Shown here in pieces: positions 24,084-34,923 of a stretch of DNA of 64,000 nt. The DNA lies in the NCBI RefSeq assembly GCF_002994745.2, contig NC_037093.1, positions 21,215,555 to 21,279,554 on the forward strand. The letters run 5' to 3'. Below the pieces are notes generated by a model. That model saw nothing but the letters and a program-made list of their open reading frames with translations. It was not told where the DNA came from and searched no databases. This stretch comes from Rosa chinensis (lineage: Eukaryota; Streptophyta; Magnoliopsida; Rosales; Rosaceae). The position numbers and the translations under genes are program-made. How positions within the stretch are numbered: the stretch's first letter is position 1; every line of letters begins with the position of its first letter.

Positions 24084-25230
24084 AGATCCTAAAAAGAAAT
24101 TCTTCAAGAAAAAGAAGAATACTCCTCAGCATAAACAACCTAGCAAGAAAGCTTGCAGATGTTGGTTATGTAAAACTGAAGGACACTATGCGAAGGAATG
24201 CCCGGAAAGAGGTAAAAGATCTACTAAAGCTCTCTTTGAAGAATATGAGCAAATAGTAGAAGTAGCAAACATGAAAGGCTACGAAATAGTCTATTCTGAT
24301 GATGAAGAAGACGATAGGTCAGTTTATTTTGCCTGGTCTGAAGAAGAAACTTCATCTGAGTCTGAGATAGATTCTGAAATAGAGTACTTCGAATCCAGAC
24401 AAATGAATGTTTTGAGAATCAAAAATTGGGAAGAAAGTAAGACAGAATCTTTAATGTCTTCTTATCAGGTGAACCCTGGTACATTTGTTTGTGACTACTG
24501 CCTATGTCACGAAAAGAATGGTCTCCCTATGTTTTGTGAAGAGTCTAAGAAGACTTATCAAAAAGAATGCTTCATAGCTGAAGCAAGAAGAAAAACCAAG
24601 AACGGTCTTGTCAGCCAGTTGGTTGAACAAGAATATGAAGAATATTTCGCTGAGCAAAAGGCGAAAGAAGTAGAAACTTTGTTCCAAGAAATCATGGAAC
24701 CATCTTCCTCAAAAATAAAGGAAGAAATCATCAATGAAGAAAAAATCGAGGAAAAAGATTTTGAACTGGTTGAACCACCAGAAATTGTTCCAGAAGAATG
24801 TAAACCGTTCATTCCAAAGGAACAAGCTCAAGAAAAAGAGCTTCAACAATCGAAAGTCGTCTCTACTAGTAGATACAGCAACTACATAGAGATTGGGCTC
24901 AAATTCCCTGATCACAAAAAATATCATCTACATGCTTTTGTAGATAATGGATCAGGATTTACTGTTGCAAAAAGATTTGCAATCCCAGAAGAACTCTAGA
25001 AAGAAGATAAGAAAAGAACAGCTACTGGTGTTACTTTTGATGGAAGCCATCTCACCACGAATAAAGTAGCAAAGAATGTTCATATCACCATTGGTGGAGG
25101 AACATTTATCATCCAGAATGTTTAGCAATCTGAGGGCCAAGGTTCTGATTTCCTGTTAGGAAATGATTTTATTCTTCAACAGAGATTCATTCTGGATGAA
25201 GAAGCGATATGCTTCAGAAAAGGAGGACGG
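23960..25230 (+). pseudogene. Pararetrovirus zinc knuckle, Cys-rich region and aspartic protease
   Basis: A Lys-rich stretch is followed by the CCHC knuckle CWLCKTEGHYAKEC at 24160-24201. An acidic linker follows, then a second Cys/His cluster (VCDYCLCHEKNGLPMFC) near 24490. The protease active-site region HAFVDNGSGFTVAKRF is near 24930, with D-N-G in place of the more usual D-S/T-G. Stops at 24999 and 25125 interrupt the protease. Confidence 0.8.
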
Positions 25231-27024
25231 GTGTTCTGGGTAGACCGACTTACACAGGCAAAAAGTGTAGTAGGTCCTGGTTTTACTACTCAGCATCAGA
25301 GATCGCAACAGAATAGTGGTGATCTTACCCCCTACAAACCCAAATTTCAACCTATACTCCAAATCAAGCAACAAGAAGAATTACTTGTTGAAGAATCCTC
25401 TGAAGAAGAAGAAGAAGAAACTAGTGAAGATGAAGAAGCTAGTTTCATCCATGAGCATAACCTCAAGCACTTCCAGAATAAGCTTGAGTCTCAAAAAATT
25501 CCCACTGTTGAAAAAATCAAGAAACTACTCGAGCAGAATATCGACGTAGATCCTCAGAAGTTTTGGGAAAAAGACCCAGTGGTCTGTGAATTAAGATTAC
25601 ATGATATGAATGCCTCAGTATAAAGAGGAAGATCAAAAAGAATTTAGAAAAGACATTGAAGATCTCCTGAACAAGAGATTGATTCAACCTTCCACTAGCC
25701 CTCATCATGCTCCAGCATTCTATGTGAGAAATCATGCAGAAAATCTAAGAGGAAAAGCTAGAATGGTGATTGACTACCGAGATGTCAACAAGAAGACTGT
25801 CAAAGACGGTTATCAAATTGCTCAAGTAAGAGTATTGATCAACCAGCTCCGAGGAGCTAAAGTCTTTTCAAAATTCGATGCAAAGTAGGGTTTTTGGCAA
25901 GTCAAGTTGCATCCTGAGAGTGTACCTCTCACTGCATTCGGAACGCCACAAGGACATTACGAATGGTTAGTAATGCCTTTTGGTCTGAAGCAAGCTCCCT
26001 CAATCTTCCAAAGAAAGATGGACAACATCTTCAAACATGTTGCGGAGTTCTGCGTCGTCTACATAGATGATATTCTTGTCTTCTCCAAAAACAGAGAAGA
26101 ACATATGAAACACCTCTACAAGGTCGTAAAGCTGATAGTTCAGCATGGAATTATCCTAGGAGAAATGAAAATCTTCTTTATCCTCGATGAAGTCGATTCC
26201 TAGGAATAAACATCAAGAATGGAGTCATAAAACTCCAACCTCATATTCTTGAGAAAATCTAGAAATTCCCAGATAGAATTCCTGATGCTAAGAGTCTAGA
26301 GAGATTCCTCGGTGTCATAAATTATGGGAGAGATTTCATTCCCAAAATCTCAGGGTTAACGGCAATGTTATCTCCTAAGACAAGTTCCAAAAGAAAATGG
26401 AACTTCACAGAAGATGATGAAAAAATTGTGAAGCAGATAAAAAATCTCTGCAAAAACCTCCCTCCTCTACAACAACCAGAGGAAAATGATGAGATTATCC
26501 TCCAAACAGATGTGAGTGATAATTTTTGGTCTGGTGTGGTTCTAGCGAGAGCGCCTAGAACTAACATTGAAAAGATCTGTAAATTTTGTAGTGGCAAGTT
26601 CAGCCCTGCAGAACTGAATTATCCCACAGGAGAAAAAGAAATTTTGGCTGTCAAAAAAACAATTTTAAATTCTCCAGCTTTTCTTGGAAAACCCTTTACT
26701 GTCCCCACCGATTGTGCCAGAGTAAAGAATTTCAAAAATTTTAAACTTGAAAAAGCTGCTGATAGAGGAAGATTAGCTAACTGGCAATTGTTTCTTAACC
26801 AATATGATTATATTGTCGAATTAATTGCAGGAAATAAGAACTATCTTCCGGACGCCTTAACCAGGGAACTGGCAATGTTTAGCCAAAGAGATGACGACGA
26901 AGGTTGCAATCCCAGAAGCAGAAGAATTGGGAAAGAACATGAACCTGCTGAGGATCCTAAAGAAAAAATCCTCAAAAGATTCTTGCTAAGTCCTAAAGGA
27001 CTAGCCACAACTGATCAATCTTAG
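25231..27024 (+). pseudogene. Pararetrovirus reverse transcriptase and RNase H, interrupted
   Basis: After an acidic linker, the RT begins in a new frame near 25610 with LLNKRLIQPSTSPHHAPAF and ARMVIDYRDVNKKT. A TAG at 25886 falls just after FSKFDAK. The same frame resumes with WLVMPFGLKQAPSIFQ and the catalytic YIDD (26060-26071, in VVYIDDILVFS), then stops at 26203. RNase H follows in a third frame (26365-27024) with ILQTDVSDNFWSGVV, ELNYPTGEKEILAVK and LPDALTREL. Three frames plus stops exclude activity. Confidence 0.88.
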
Positions 27025-27033
27025 GGTAAAGGA

Positions 27034-28170
27034 TTGGCTAGCTCGTCTCAAACAGCAGACGGTAAAGGCTCATCAAGACCGTTGACGGCTGCTGCTTTGC
27101 CAAAAAGCAAACCAACTCCAACTGGAGTTATAAATGTTTTTAATTATGAATTAAGAACCTTTGATGCTCCTGTGTTCAGAATTGGCAGGAGACTAGCTTA
27201 TCACCAGAAAGCAATTCTGGATAATCTCCTATTTGCTTTTCAGGAAAGAAGCAGTGGTCTGATGTTCCCAACTCTCTTTGCACTAGCTGAAGAACTCTAT
27301 GAAAATGCTAGGCCACAGTTTGAAGAACTGCATACACAGCAGAGTGCTGTTAGAAAAGAAAAAATTCACTTCCTTGAAAATCCAGAAAGTGCTAGGGTCC
27401 CTATCATGGCACTCAATGAATCAGACTGGCATGAATTCCATAGTCTGATAGGAAGTCATAATTCTGAAGACCGTATTCCCCCAACTCTCTTCATTATTGC
27501 AGGACCATATGTTGGGAGATACTTGGTTAATGTTCAAAGTGAGCATCCTCAAGAACACAAGCTCTGGCTTGTTGAAAATGGTTTTGTCCATAATCTGTGG
27601 ACTAAAACAAATGATGATCTCAAAGGCTTGCCCCCTATCATTGTCAACACAGTCAAAAATATTAGAAAAAATGACTGTACGCTTCAACTGAAGTTCAGAT
27701 CCACTCCTCCAGAATGGATCCAGAAGACAAATGGTGAGGTTGAGTATATTTCTCCATATCATTATGTGAGAATTATTCAAATGAAATATCTTCAGCCTGC
27801 CTGTGTTGGATACAATGGCCAGCCAAACTCAAGCATCCCATGGATGAAAGCCATGGCCCTAGAATATATCAAAAAGATCATCTCTGAAGATATCAGCAAT
27901 ACCTTCCTGGCAGCAGGAGAAAAAACTATTATCACTGCTTACGATCATCCTGACGTAGTCAGCAGTGACCTGTTCCTATCTCTCACTAGAAAAGAGATAG
28001 ACTCGACACTGGCATGCTTACAGTGGGTTGAAAGACTTGAAACAGACAACCACTACAAGATGTATGTAGATACAGATGTCGAAGACAATGCATCAACTGC
28101 TCGAAGGGCCCAGGCAGACAACGACTCATTCGTCCTTGGTCACAATTCAGAAACAGACGAGAACATGTGA
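27034..28170 (+). CDS. Pararetrovirus second ORF, unknown function, 378 codons open
   Basis: The frame opens 10 bases after the polyprotein stop and runs uninterrupted to TGA at 28168, although the upstream polyprotein is broken many times. The first codon is TTG; there is no ATG there, and the first in-frame ATG is near residue 77. The N-terminus is Ser/Pro-rich. The middle contains VFRIGRRLAYHQKAILDNLL and TLFIIAGPYVGRYLVN, and the C-terminus is acidic. I do not recognise a catalytic motif. By position it matches the downstream ORF of florendoviruses, whose function is unknown; a transactivator-like role is possible but unproven. Confidence 0.65.
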   Translation: MASSSQTADGKGSSRPLTAAALPKSKPTPTGVINVFNYELRTFDAPVFRIGRRLAYHQKAILDNLLFAFQERSSGLMFPTLFALAEELYENARPQFEELHTQQSAVRKEKIHFLENPESARVPIMALNESDWHEFHSLIGSHNSEDRIPPTLFIIAGPYVGRYLVNVQSEHPQEHKLWLVENGFVHNLWTKTNDDLKGLPPIIVNTVKNIRKNDCTLQLKFRSTPPEWIQKTNGEVEYISPYHYVRIIQMKYLQPACVGYNGQPNSSIPWMKAMALEYIKKIISEDISNTFLAAGEKTIITAYDHPDVVSSDLFLSLTRKEIDSTLACLQWVERLETDNHYKMYVDTDVEDNASTARRAQADNDSFVLGHNSETDENM

Positions 28171-28329
28171 AGCAGCAGGTGTAGAAAGCACCGAAAGAAC
28201 TTCTGGACTTTTCCCAAAAGTTGCTTTTGCTTTTCAAAAAGACAGGTGAAAACATTTCACCTAAAGGAATCTGCTTTTCCCCGTCCGACCTCCATCAGCA
28301 GGAGCACTCAGGAAAGCAGGAAATCACAG

Positions 28330-28440
28330 AGTAGTTCTGTACATTATGTGGTTTTTAATTGTAATTTGAGTTCCGCTCCCTATATAAGGAGCTTTAGCTT
28401 CCCTTAGAAGGCATTCGAGAATTGAGCAGAATCAGATTCT
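28330..28440 (+). promoter_or_regulatory. Pararetrovirus pregenomic RNA promoter (TATA region)
   Basis: TATATAA at 28381-28387 lies in CTCCCTATATAAGGAGC, in a small palindrome. The position, after the last ORF, is where caulimovirids place the promoter for terminally redundant RNA. A transcription start about 30 bases downstream (near 28415) is predicted. Confidence 0.65.
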
Positions 28441-28621
28441 CTCACAAAAAAAATATAAGAAAGCCATAGTAGCAGCAGTAGCAGGTTTTCTATAAGTCTC
28501 TTGATGCAAGTGTGCATCTTATTCCAAGTAAGTATTTGTAATCAAGATATGAGTAGCTAAGCAGCTTCTAGCTGTTTGCCCAAGAGTGAGGTTCTGGGTT
28601 CTGTATCTGTTTTTATGTTTG

Positions 28622-28631
28622 AATAAATAAA
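28622..28631 (+). terminator. Pararetrovirus polyadenylation signal
   Basis: AATAAATAAA lies 235 bases after the TATA box, the short TATA-to-poly(A) distance seen in caulimovirids, where the signal must be bypassed on the first pass of transcription. No clear viral sequence is recognised beyond about 28640. Confidence 0.6.
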
Positions 28632-28640
28632 TTCAGTTTG

Positions 28641-30802
28641 TGCCCAGTACCCTGTCACAAAAATATTTTGCTGTTTCTGCATTTATGTTTTGGTAACAGT
28701 AGCAGTTAGTAAGCAGTAGCAGTCTTTCTGTTTTGCTATAAAAACTGACCCTTATCATACTAAGGCAGCAGTGATTCTGCCCTGATAGTAGCCGCTTAGA
28801 CATGAAGTCGTTAGGTGAAGTTGTGGCATGTTGAAGGCTAGTCCTTAGGCTGATACTGTGTTTAGTCTGGAAAAGTAAAATATAAGCTGATACTGTGTAA
28901 AGAACAAAAAGAGGTAAAAGGAGAATAGTGTGTGTCCTTAATTGTATAAGGGAAAAGGTTGTGGACTTTGTTGTCAAAAAACTTATTGTCTGGTAGTGCT
29001 TTGTAGTGAACCCTATTAATAATGCTATCTTACATGTGACTAAACTTATATTTAAACTACATAGTCTTAGGTACATAACCATAGGTTTTTTTGTTTTGTT
29101 TTTTGTTTTTGTTTTTTTTAAGATTCTACTACCTAAGCGCATCTTTGACATTTCTAATAATCTGAATCAATTAATAATTAAGCTAATAAACAAGCTTCAC
29201 ACTTGAAAATAAGGTTGGACATGGTCCTAGTTCTAATTTAATTATTTTATTTTTATCAATGATTAATCAAGAGTGACTTATCCTAATTATGATTAATTAC
29301 CATTTAAAATTAATAAAGAAAGACTTAACCAAATGAGGAATTTAATTACTTTCTATTATTCAACTAAAAGAAAAATATCTAATAATTAACTAGGTTGCGT
29401 GTTCACTTTTAAGAAACTTGATTGACTTAATTCTAGATCATCTTCTGGAATCGTATAACTATCAAAAGGTTCTGATAATAGCGTAGAGTGTAGTAGCTAT
29501 GCCTTTAGTCGAACAATTGTTACCTACTGAAAAACATTGTATTCTCAGCCTCCATTTAACCAAAGGTTGTCTGTAGAGTTCGAGTCGCTTTAGTAACCTT
29601 TACTGAGAATTGCAAATTCTTTTTAGGATTCACTTGAGTCCAAAACGTATAATGCGCGCGAGTTTTTTATTTTTTTTATATCTTTTATATTTTAGTTTAC
29701 CTACTAAGAAACATTATATCCACTGCCTACACGTTTACCAAAGGTTGTCTGTGGAGTTCGAGTTGCTTTAGTAACCCTTACTGAGAATTGCAATTCTTTT
29801 TGGGATTCACTTGAGTCTTATTTTTGGGATTCACTTGAGTCCAAAATGTATAATTCACGTAAGTTTTTTATTTATTTTATATTTGTTATTTTAATTTTTA
29901 TAAAATTACAATTCTATAAATGATAAGGTATAATAACGTGGGTTGAACTCATACCCTTTCACCAATAAAATAAGCATAAATACTACTGAACTAAATGGCA
30001 CAGGCAATGCGCGTGAGTTTAAAATTAATATGACAGAGAACTTGCAGCTTTTTTATGATTTGCTATGTCGTTAATTTCATGTGAGAGCAGCTTTATTCAT
30101 GTACGTACAGTACGTGGAGCAGATGATCGAGTTCGATTCGATAATTGGATCATCACAATCATACTATTTGCGCTCTGGGTTGGGAAGTTGTTCGATGGGC
30201 GGACGTGCATGATAATCTTGGGTACAACATCAACCTACAAATGCTGCATATTTATGCTTCAAAGTTAAACATGCAGTACTTCTTAATTATTATGCTGCTC
30301 CATTAATTAGTTTAGTAGTAACTAGTTATAAGGTATTACTCTCCAACTAAATATCAGTAGAGATCCAAGTGCAAATATCCAGTGTCCCCGATATAAAGAG
30401 AAAACCAAACAATCACATGAAAATGCTGCATGCATGATGCATGTAAATTTGACAGAGAAAAGGAACGTGATGCGTCATATCTTTCGATCAAATAATCAGT
30501 GGGAAGTACATTTACTAGTGCCTTACTGGTCTCAAATTTGTCTCCTAAGTCTCTAATTAATTACCTAAAGTACTTTGTTACCTCCGTCCGCAAGTAGTAA
30601 AATATGTTTTGTTGTTATACAAATGCTTCTGAGCAGTTGATGCAGGTGCATATGGATATGGGGCAACATTAAATTAATGCATTATTTTGTTATTTTATTA
30701 TAGATTCATAATCTTTGATATTTCATTATTTATATATTTTTAGAGTATCTTTTTACATTTAATTAGCTTTCCATTTTAGCGTAAGTCTACTTATTTTATG
30801 AG
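28641..30802. other. Intergenic AT-rich sequence with one imperfect tandem duplication
   Basis: No coding evidence. Two imperfect copies of a roughly 177-bp unit lie at about 29521-29697 and 29698-29875 (each has ACCTACT, AAACATT, CCAAAGGTTGTCTGT and GATTCACTTGAGTC). The second copy ends with a further small duplication of TTTTTGGGATTCACTTGAGT. The rest holds nothing I recognise. Confidence 0.55.
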
Positions 30803-31506
30803 TAGGAATGGCAATAATCCCCATAGGGTAGGGTACCCATCGGGTATTCGACCCTAATGGGGAGAAATTTGGGGGAAATAGGGTAACGGGGATCCCAGTA
30901 TTCGAATTCTGAAATCGGGTACGGGCTGGGGATAGTATTTTGATCCCCATCCCCATACCCACCCAATAAGAATTATCTAATATATATATATATATATATA
31001 TATATTATGTATATTTTTGATATTATTTATAAATATATCTATGTAAACAGTAAACTTCATCTTTTGTCAATATTTAAATTCTATCATTATTTTTTTGATA
31101 TTATTCAATTCACCTTGTTGGAGTGAATGAGTAAGTTGTTAGGTTACACTAAGCAGTTGATTGTGGAATTTTTTTGTCGAATGCAGACTTTTATTGTTCT
31201 TTTTTAAGCGAAACTTATATTTATTTTTGTTTGATTGAAATAAAGAATTTATTTTATGTTGATGTTTGATTTTAACTTCATACTTTACAATCAATAATTA
31301 TTTGTATGAATTTTTATATAATAAATTAGTAATATTGTTAACGGGGATTGGGGCGGGTACGGGGACTTAATCCCCAATGGGGACGGGGACGGGGAATCCC
31401 CAATTTCTTATTACGGGGATTGGGCGGGTAAGGGGATTGGGAATGAAGTCGGGTATGGGGATGGTAATTTAATCCCCTTACCCTACCCTCCCCATTGCCA
31501 TCCCTA
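30803..31506. mobile_element. hAT-type MITE, 704 bp
   Basis: Inverted ends are TAGGAATGGCAAT at the left and ATTGCCATCCCTA at the right. A perfect 8-bp duplication TTTATGAG flanks it at 30795-30802 and 31507-31514. Subterminal sequence is rich in GGGGAT/ATCCCC words; the interior is AT-rich with a (TA)n run near 30980. No transposase gene is present, so it depends on an autonomous hAT element. Confidence 0.92.
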
Positions 31507-33120
31507 TTTATGAGTAATATAATTGATGTTAGATAGCTTATGGTTTATTAATAATATCAGTTTATTTGAGGCATGGATTTGCCCTTCTTTACAAGTTTGC
31601 TATTTCTTATTTTTGGTGTCTTTTCAGTGACTATTGGAGGCATTTGTTCGATACCTTTTCTCCATCAGCAGTGACGGAGGGGTCTGAACTTTTTTAATTT
31701 TTAACGGTCATGATCAATTATTGTGATGCCCCGGAAATTCGTAATTATTTTCTGAGGATTTTCCAGAATTAATTTTATAACTATTGGACGGTTTCGTGGC
31801 TCGTGGATGGAGCGGAAGTGTTTCGGGCGAATAATTAATTGAAGGATATGGTTTTAGGGGGGTTGCCAAAGGTTGACTTTTTATTCGTTGAGATTCTCCG
31901 AAAACTTCCTTCACGAAAGTTGTAGAGCGTATCGATACGAGTTCGTGGACATGCGGAATGAGTAAATCGGAGTTCATATGAGGAAGTTATGGTCATTGGA
32001 AGGAATTTCCATTTTAGTATAAATAGAAGTTTCCCGAAGGAGAAACTTACTATTTTCATTTCCTTCCATTTCCGGAAACTCATTTTTTTTCTCTCCCTTT
32101 TTCTCTCTCGGTCGATACTGAAGGTATCGAAGAAAACCGCCTGACCCGACCCGAAACCGGCCGATCCGACCCGACTTTTCCGGCCAACTGCGGCGGTCTC
32201 CGGCCTTGAAACTTGGCCAGCAGGGTCGCCTCCTCCGTCTGGTCGTCCCTCTGGTGTTCTCTTACGGCGATTCTCCGTCTCGGTGGCAGTTCAAGGCGGT
32301 GCAGACTGGAGAAATCGGACCCGACCGGAAAACACAGTTCCGACGTCGGCACGGCTTCGATTTTCTTGGGTTGAGTTCAGAACAAGCTCGCCGATCGATC
32401 CTTGGTGGTTGTTTGGATCGATTCACGTGAAACTTCGATCAACTCAGTTGGGATTACTGTTCACGGCTTGTGAGGTAGTTTTCGATCCCTTAAGCTTGTT
32501 TTCTGACTTCGAGCTAGTTATGAGAATTCACAAGCATGCTTAGATGAAGAACTTTGATGTTGGGAGTTTTGTGAAATAATGTGTTTTGGCCGGTGGCGGT
32601 GCACCACCGTCTGTGGTGGAGTTCCGGCGCTGTTCCGGCCACTTAAGGAACTGTTTTTGGTATTATATATGTTCTACTCGTTGATACGAGCGTTTCGATA
32701 TATAATATGCAAATTTTGGAGTTCGTATGGAATTGTTATGATTTTTGCAATTTCATACCGATCGATTATTCGATCCTTGAGGATTTGAGCGTCCGATCGA
32801 CTTGTGGTTTGGTCACATCGATCGTGGACGAATTCCGAGGACTTTGGGAGGTCTCGGATGTGGTTTCGCCTCATTTGGCGTCACCTTGGGAATTTTGGTT
32901 CGATTTAGGGTTTCGAACGTTATCCCTTGTGATTCGTTGACTGAATGAGAGCTGTAATTCCTTAGGTACGTGACGTAGTACTCCTCGGACGGATATTTTG
33001 TGGATTGGCTGTCTTGTTCTGTATTGAAGACGCAGCGGGAGTTTCGAGGTGAGTAATCTCACAAGGTTCATTAATGAATGAAATACCTTTATCGTTTGGT
33101 GAGTAAATCTCACGATATGT

Positions 33121-33246
33121 GTTATGAGTAGGATTGATATTTGTTATGAGTAGGATCGATATTTGTTATGAGCAGGATCGATATTTGTTATGAGTAGGAT
33201 CGATAATTGTTATGAATATGGTTGATATTTGTTATGAGCATGATTA
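33121..33246. repeat. 22-bp minisatellite in solo LTR B
   Basis: About five and a half copies of GTTATGAGTAGGATCGATAT plus TT. Single-base differences separate the copies. Confidence 0.9.
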
Positions 33247-33394
33247 CCCTATTGTCTTGGAGTTATTAGGTTAACTATGACTTTAGTTGGTGTTAGTGGT
33301 TTTCTGTGTGGATGGATGACTATGTGTGTATATATATATATTATGGGATGTATATATATGCATATATATTCATGTATTAGTGGCTTCGTTGTAA

Positions 33395-33660
33395 ATCTAT
33401 GTGATGATCGCTATCTATGTGATGACCAGCGAAATCTATGTGATGATCGCTATCTATGTGATGACCAGCGAAATCTATGTGATGATCGCTATCTATGTGA
33501 TGACCAGCGAAATCTATGTGATGATCGCTATCTATGTGATGACCAGCGAAATCTATGTGATAACCGCTATCTATGTGATGACCGACAGAATCTCTGTGAT
33601 GATCGCTATCTGTGTGATGATTGGCGATATCTTTGTGAATCTATGTGATGATCCTTGAAA
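33395..33660. repeat. 39-bp minisatellite in solo LTR B
   Basis: About six copies, each built from two half-units starting ATCTATGTGATGA (one ending TCGCT, one ending CCAGCGAA). The period divides by three, so an accidental repetitive reading frame (NLCDDRYLCDDQR) spans it; I do not regard this as a real protein. Degenerate copies continue to about 33735. Confidence 0.9.
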
Positions 33661-34923
33661 TCTAAGTGATGATTAGTAGGATGATGCAAATCTAGGTGAT
33701 GATCGGTGGAAATCTGTGCGATGATCAGTGTGATGACTGCTCGGTAGCGGAGCTGAATTGTTATTAAGTTAACAAAGATCGAGAGGACTGCTGTGATGGT
33801 TGGGGCTACCTACAGACGTCAGAGTGTGGGACTTCGATGACTACTTTGTCTTGAATTGTTTGACTTAATGTGACCTCCTGAACTAAATTATATGCAGGGG
33901 TTACTATGAATTGTTTTGCTTGTTTTGATATGCGATTGCCTTGATTTCTCCTTGATTGTATTGATTGATGGTTTGATTTACATTAAGAGCCATAGCGGTT
34001 ATGAACTGTACTCTGTAGTGAGGATAGGAAGGTGATTCATTGTTCTTCACCTTTGATGTCATGTTGATGACAAAAACTCCTAGGGGGGGGGGGGAAATGG
34101 GAAATGAGTGTGAAGTTGGAATTCGCTGTAGGGCGTTAGGATGGTGTTAAACATTTCTTGAGGAAGTCTTGTTTGACCGAAATTTGTGTAATTGGATGCT
34201 AGGATTGAGGTTATGAGCAGAAGGCTTTTGTGAAATTTGTGTAATTGGTTTTGAGTTACTCATACGAGCTTCATAAGCTTACCGGGTTTGTTGTGTGGAA
34301 CCCGGTGCACTATTCAATGGAATGGTGTAGGGGTTAATCCTGCAGGTCGAGGAGATCGTGGCTGAAGCTGAGGTGACGCCTGTGCAGCTTTATGGTAGGA
34401 AGCTATCTTTGTGACTTTACCGTTGATAAGGACTTCCGTTGTATAGTTACTCTGAGCTGCATTTACGTTTTATTTTGTTGTTGACAATTTATTTCGTAAG
34501 CATTGTAATATATAACTCTATGGAGCGAGTTTATATTAACTTTGAGGGCTCAGGGCATCAATATCTGTGTAAGTTAAAGGCAAAAAGATTTCAGGTATTT
34601 TGTATTGATGACTGGACGTTCACGCATATATAATTATGGGGTTATATATATCGATTTTCATGTGTGTAAAATCAGGGGCGTGACAATTATTGAACTTACA
34701 TTCTTATAAGAAGCATATATATTAGCGAAAATACATATCTCAATGTACAGTTTACATGTTTGTTTTCTTCGACAAAGAGAAAACAAATAAGAAACAAAGA
34801 AAATAAATCTTTTTGACAAACAAATAATATCATTTGATTAAGAAAGCCAAATCGAACTGCATATACATCAATTCCTAGATTCAGACCCATATATATGAGG
34901 GCTAAGCAAACTAATTAAACAAA

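Larger units (their letters stand above)
18680..28640 (+). mobile_element. Endogenous caulimovirid (plant pararetrovirus), defective; florendovirus-like layout
   Basis: Plus-strand order is coiled-coil N-terminus, 30K movement protein, coat protein, CCHC zinc knuckle, aspartic protease, RT and RNase H, then a second ORF, then a TATA box and poly(A) signal. No integrase is present, which separates it from gypsy elements. A tRNA-initiator-Met primer-binding site occurs just before the first ORF, split by the solo LTR at 18973-21622. A single polyprotein followed by one downstream ORF of unknown function resembles florendoviruses; the genus assignment is inference. Many stops and frameshifts make it a dead copy. 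Confidence 0.85.
31722..34685 (+). mobile_element. Solo LTR B (2.96 kb)
   Basis: It starts TGTGATGCCCCGG and ends GGGGCGTGACA, with a perfect 5-bp duplication ATTAT at 31717-31721 and 34686-34690. No gag or pol lies inside. It shares the block GTTGACTTTT...AACTTCCTTCA.GAAAGTTGTAGAG...AATCGGAGTTC with the minus strand of solo LTR A, so both come from related long-LTR families, probably gypsy chromoviruses. It carries two internal minisatellites at 33121 and 33395. Confidence 0.85.

Noticed and set aside
18680..28640. Interpretation of the pararetrovirus as a gypsy retrotransposon
   Set aside because: It has a 30K movement protein, no integrase and no LTRs of its own, and a caulimovirid-style TATA/poly(A) region.
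33277..33658. Repetitive open frames NLCDDRYLCDDQR and IYVMIAIYVMTSE
   Set aside because: They arise because the 39-bp minisatellite period is a multiple of three. They lie inside a solo LTR and have no start or domain support.
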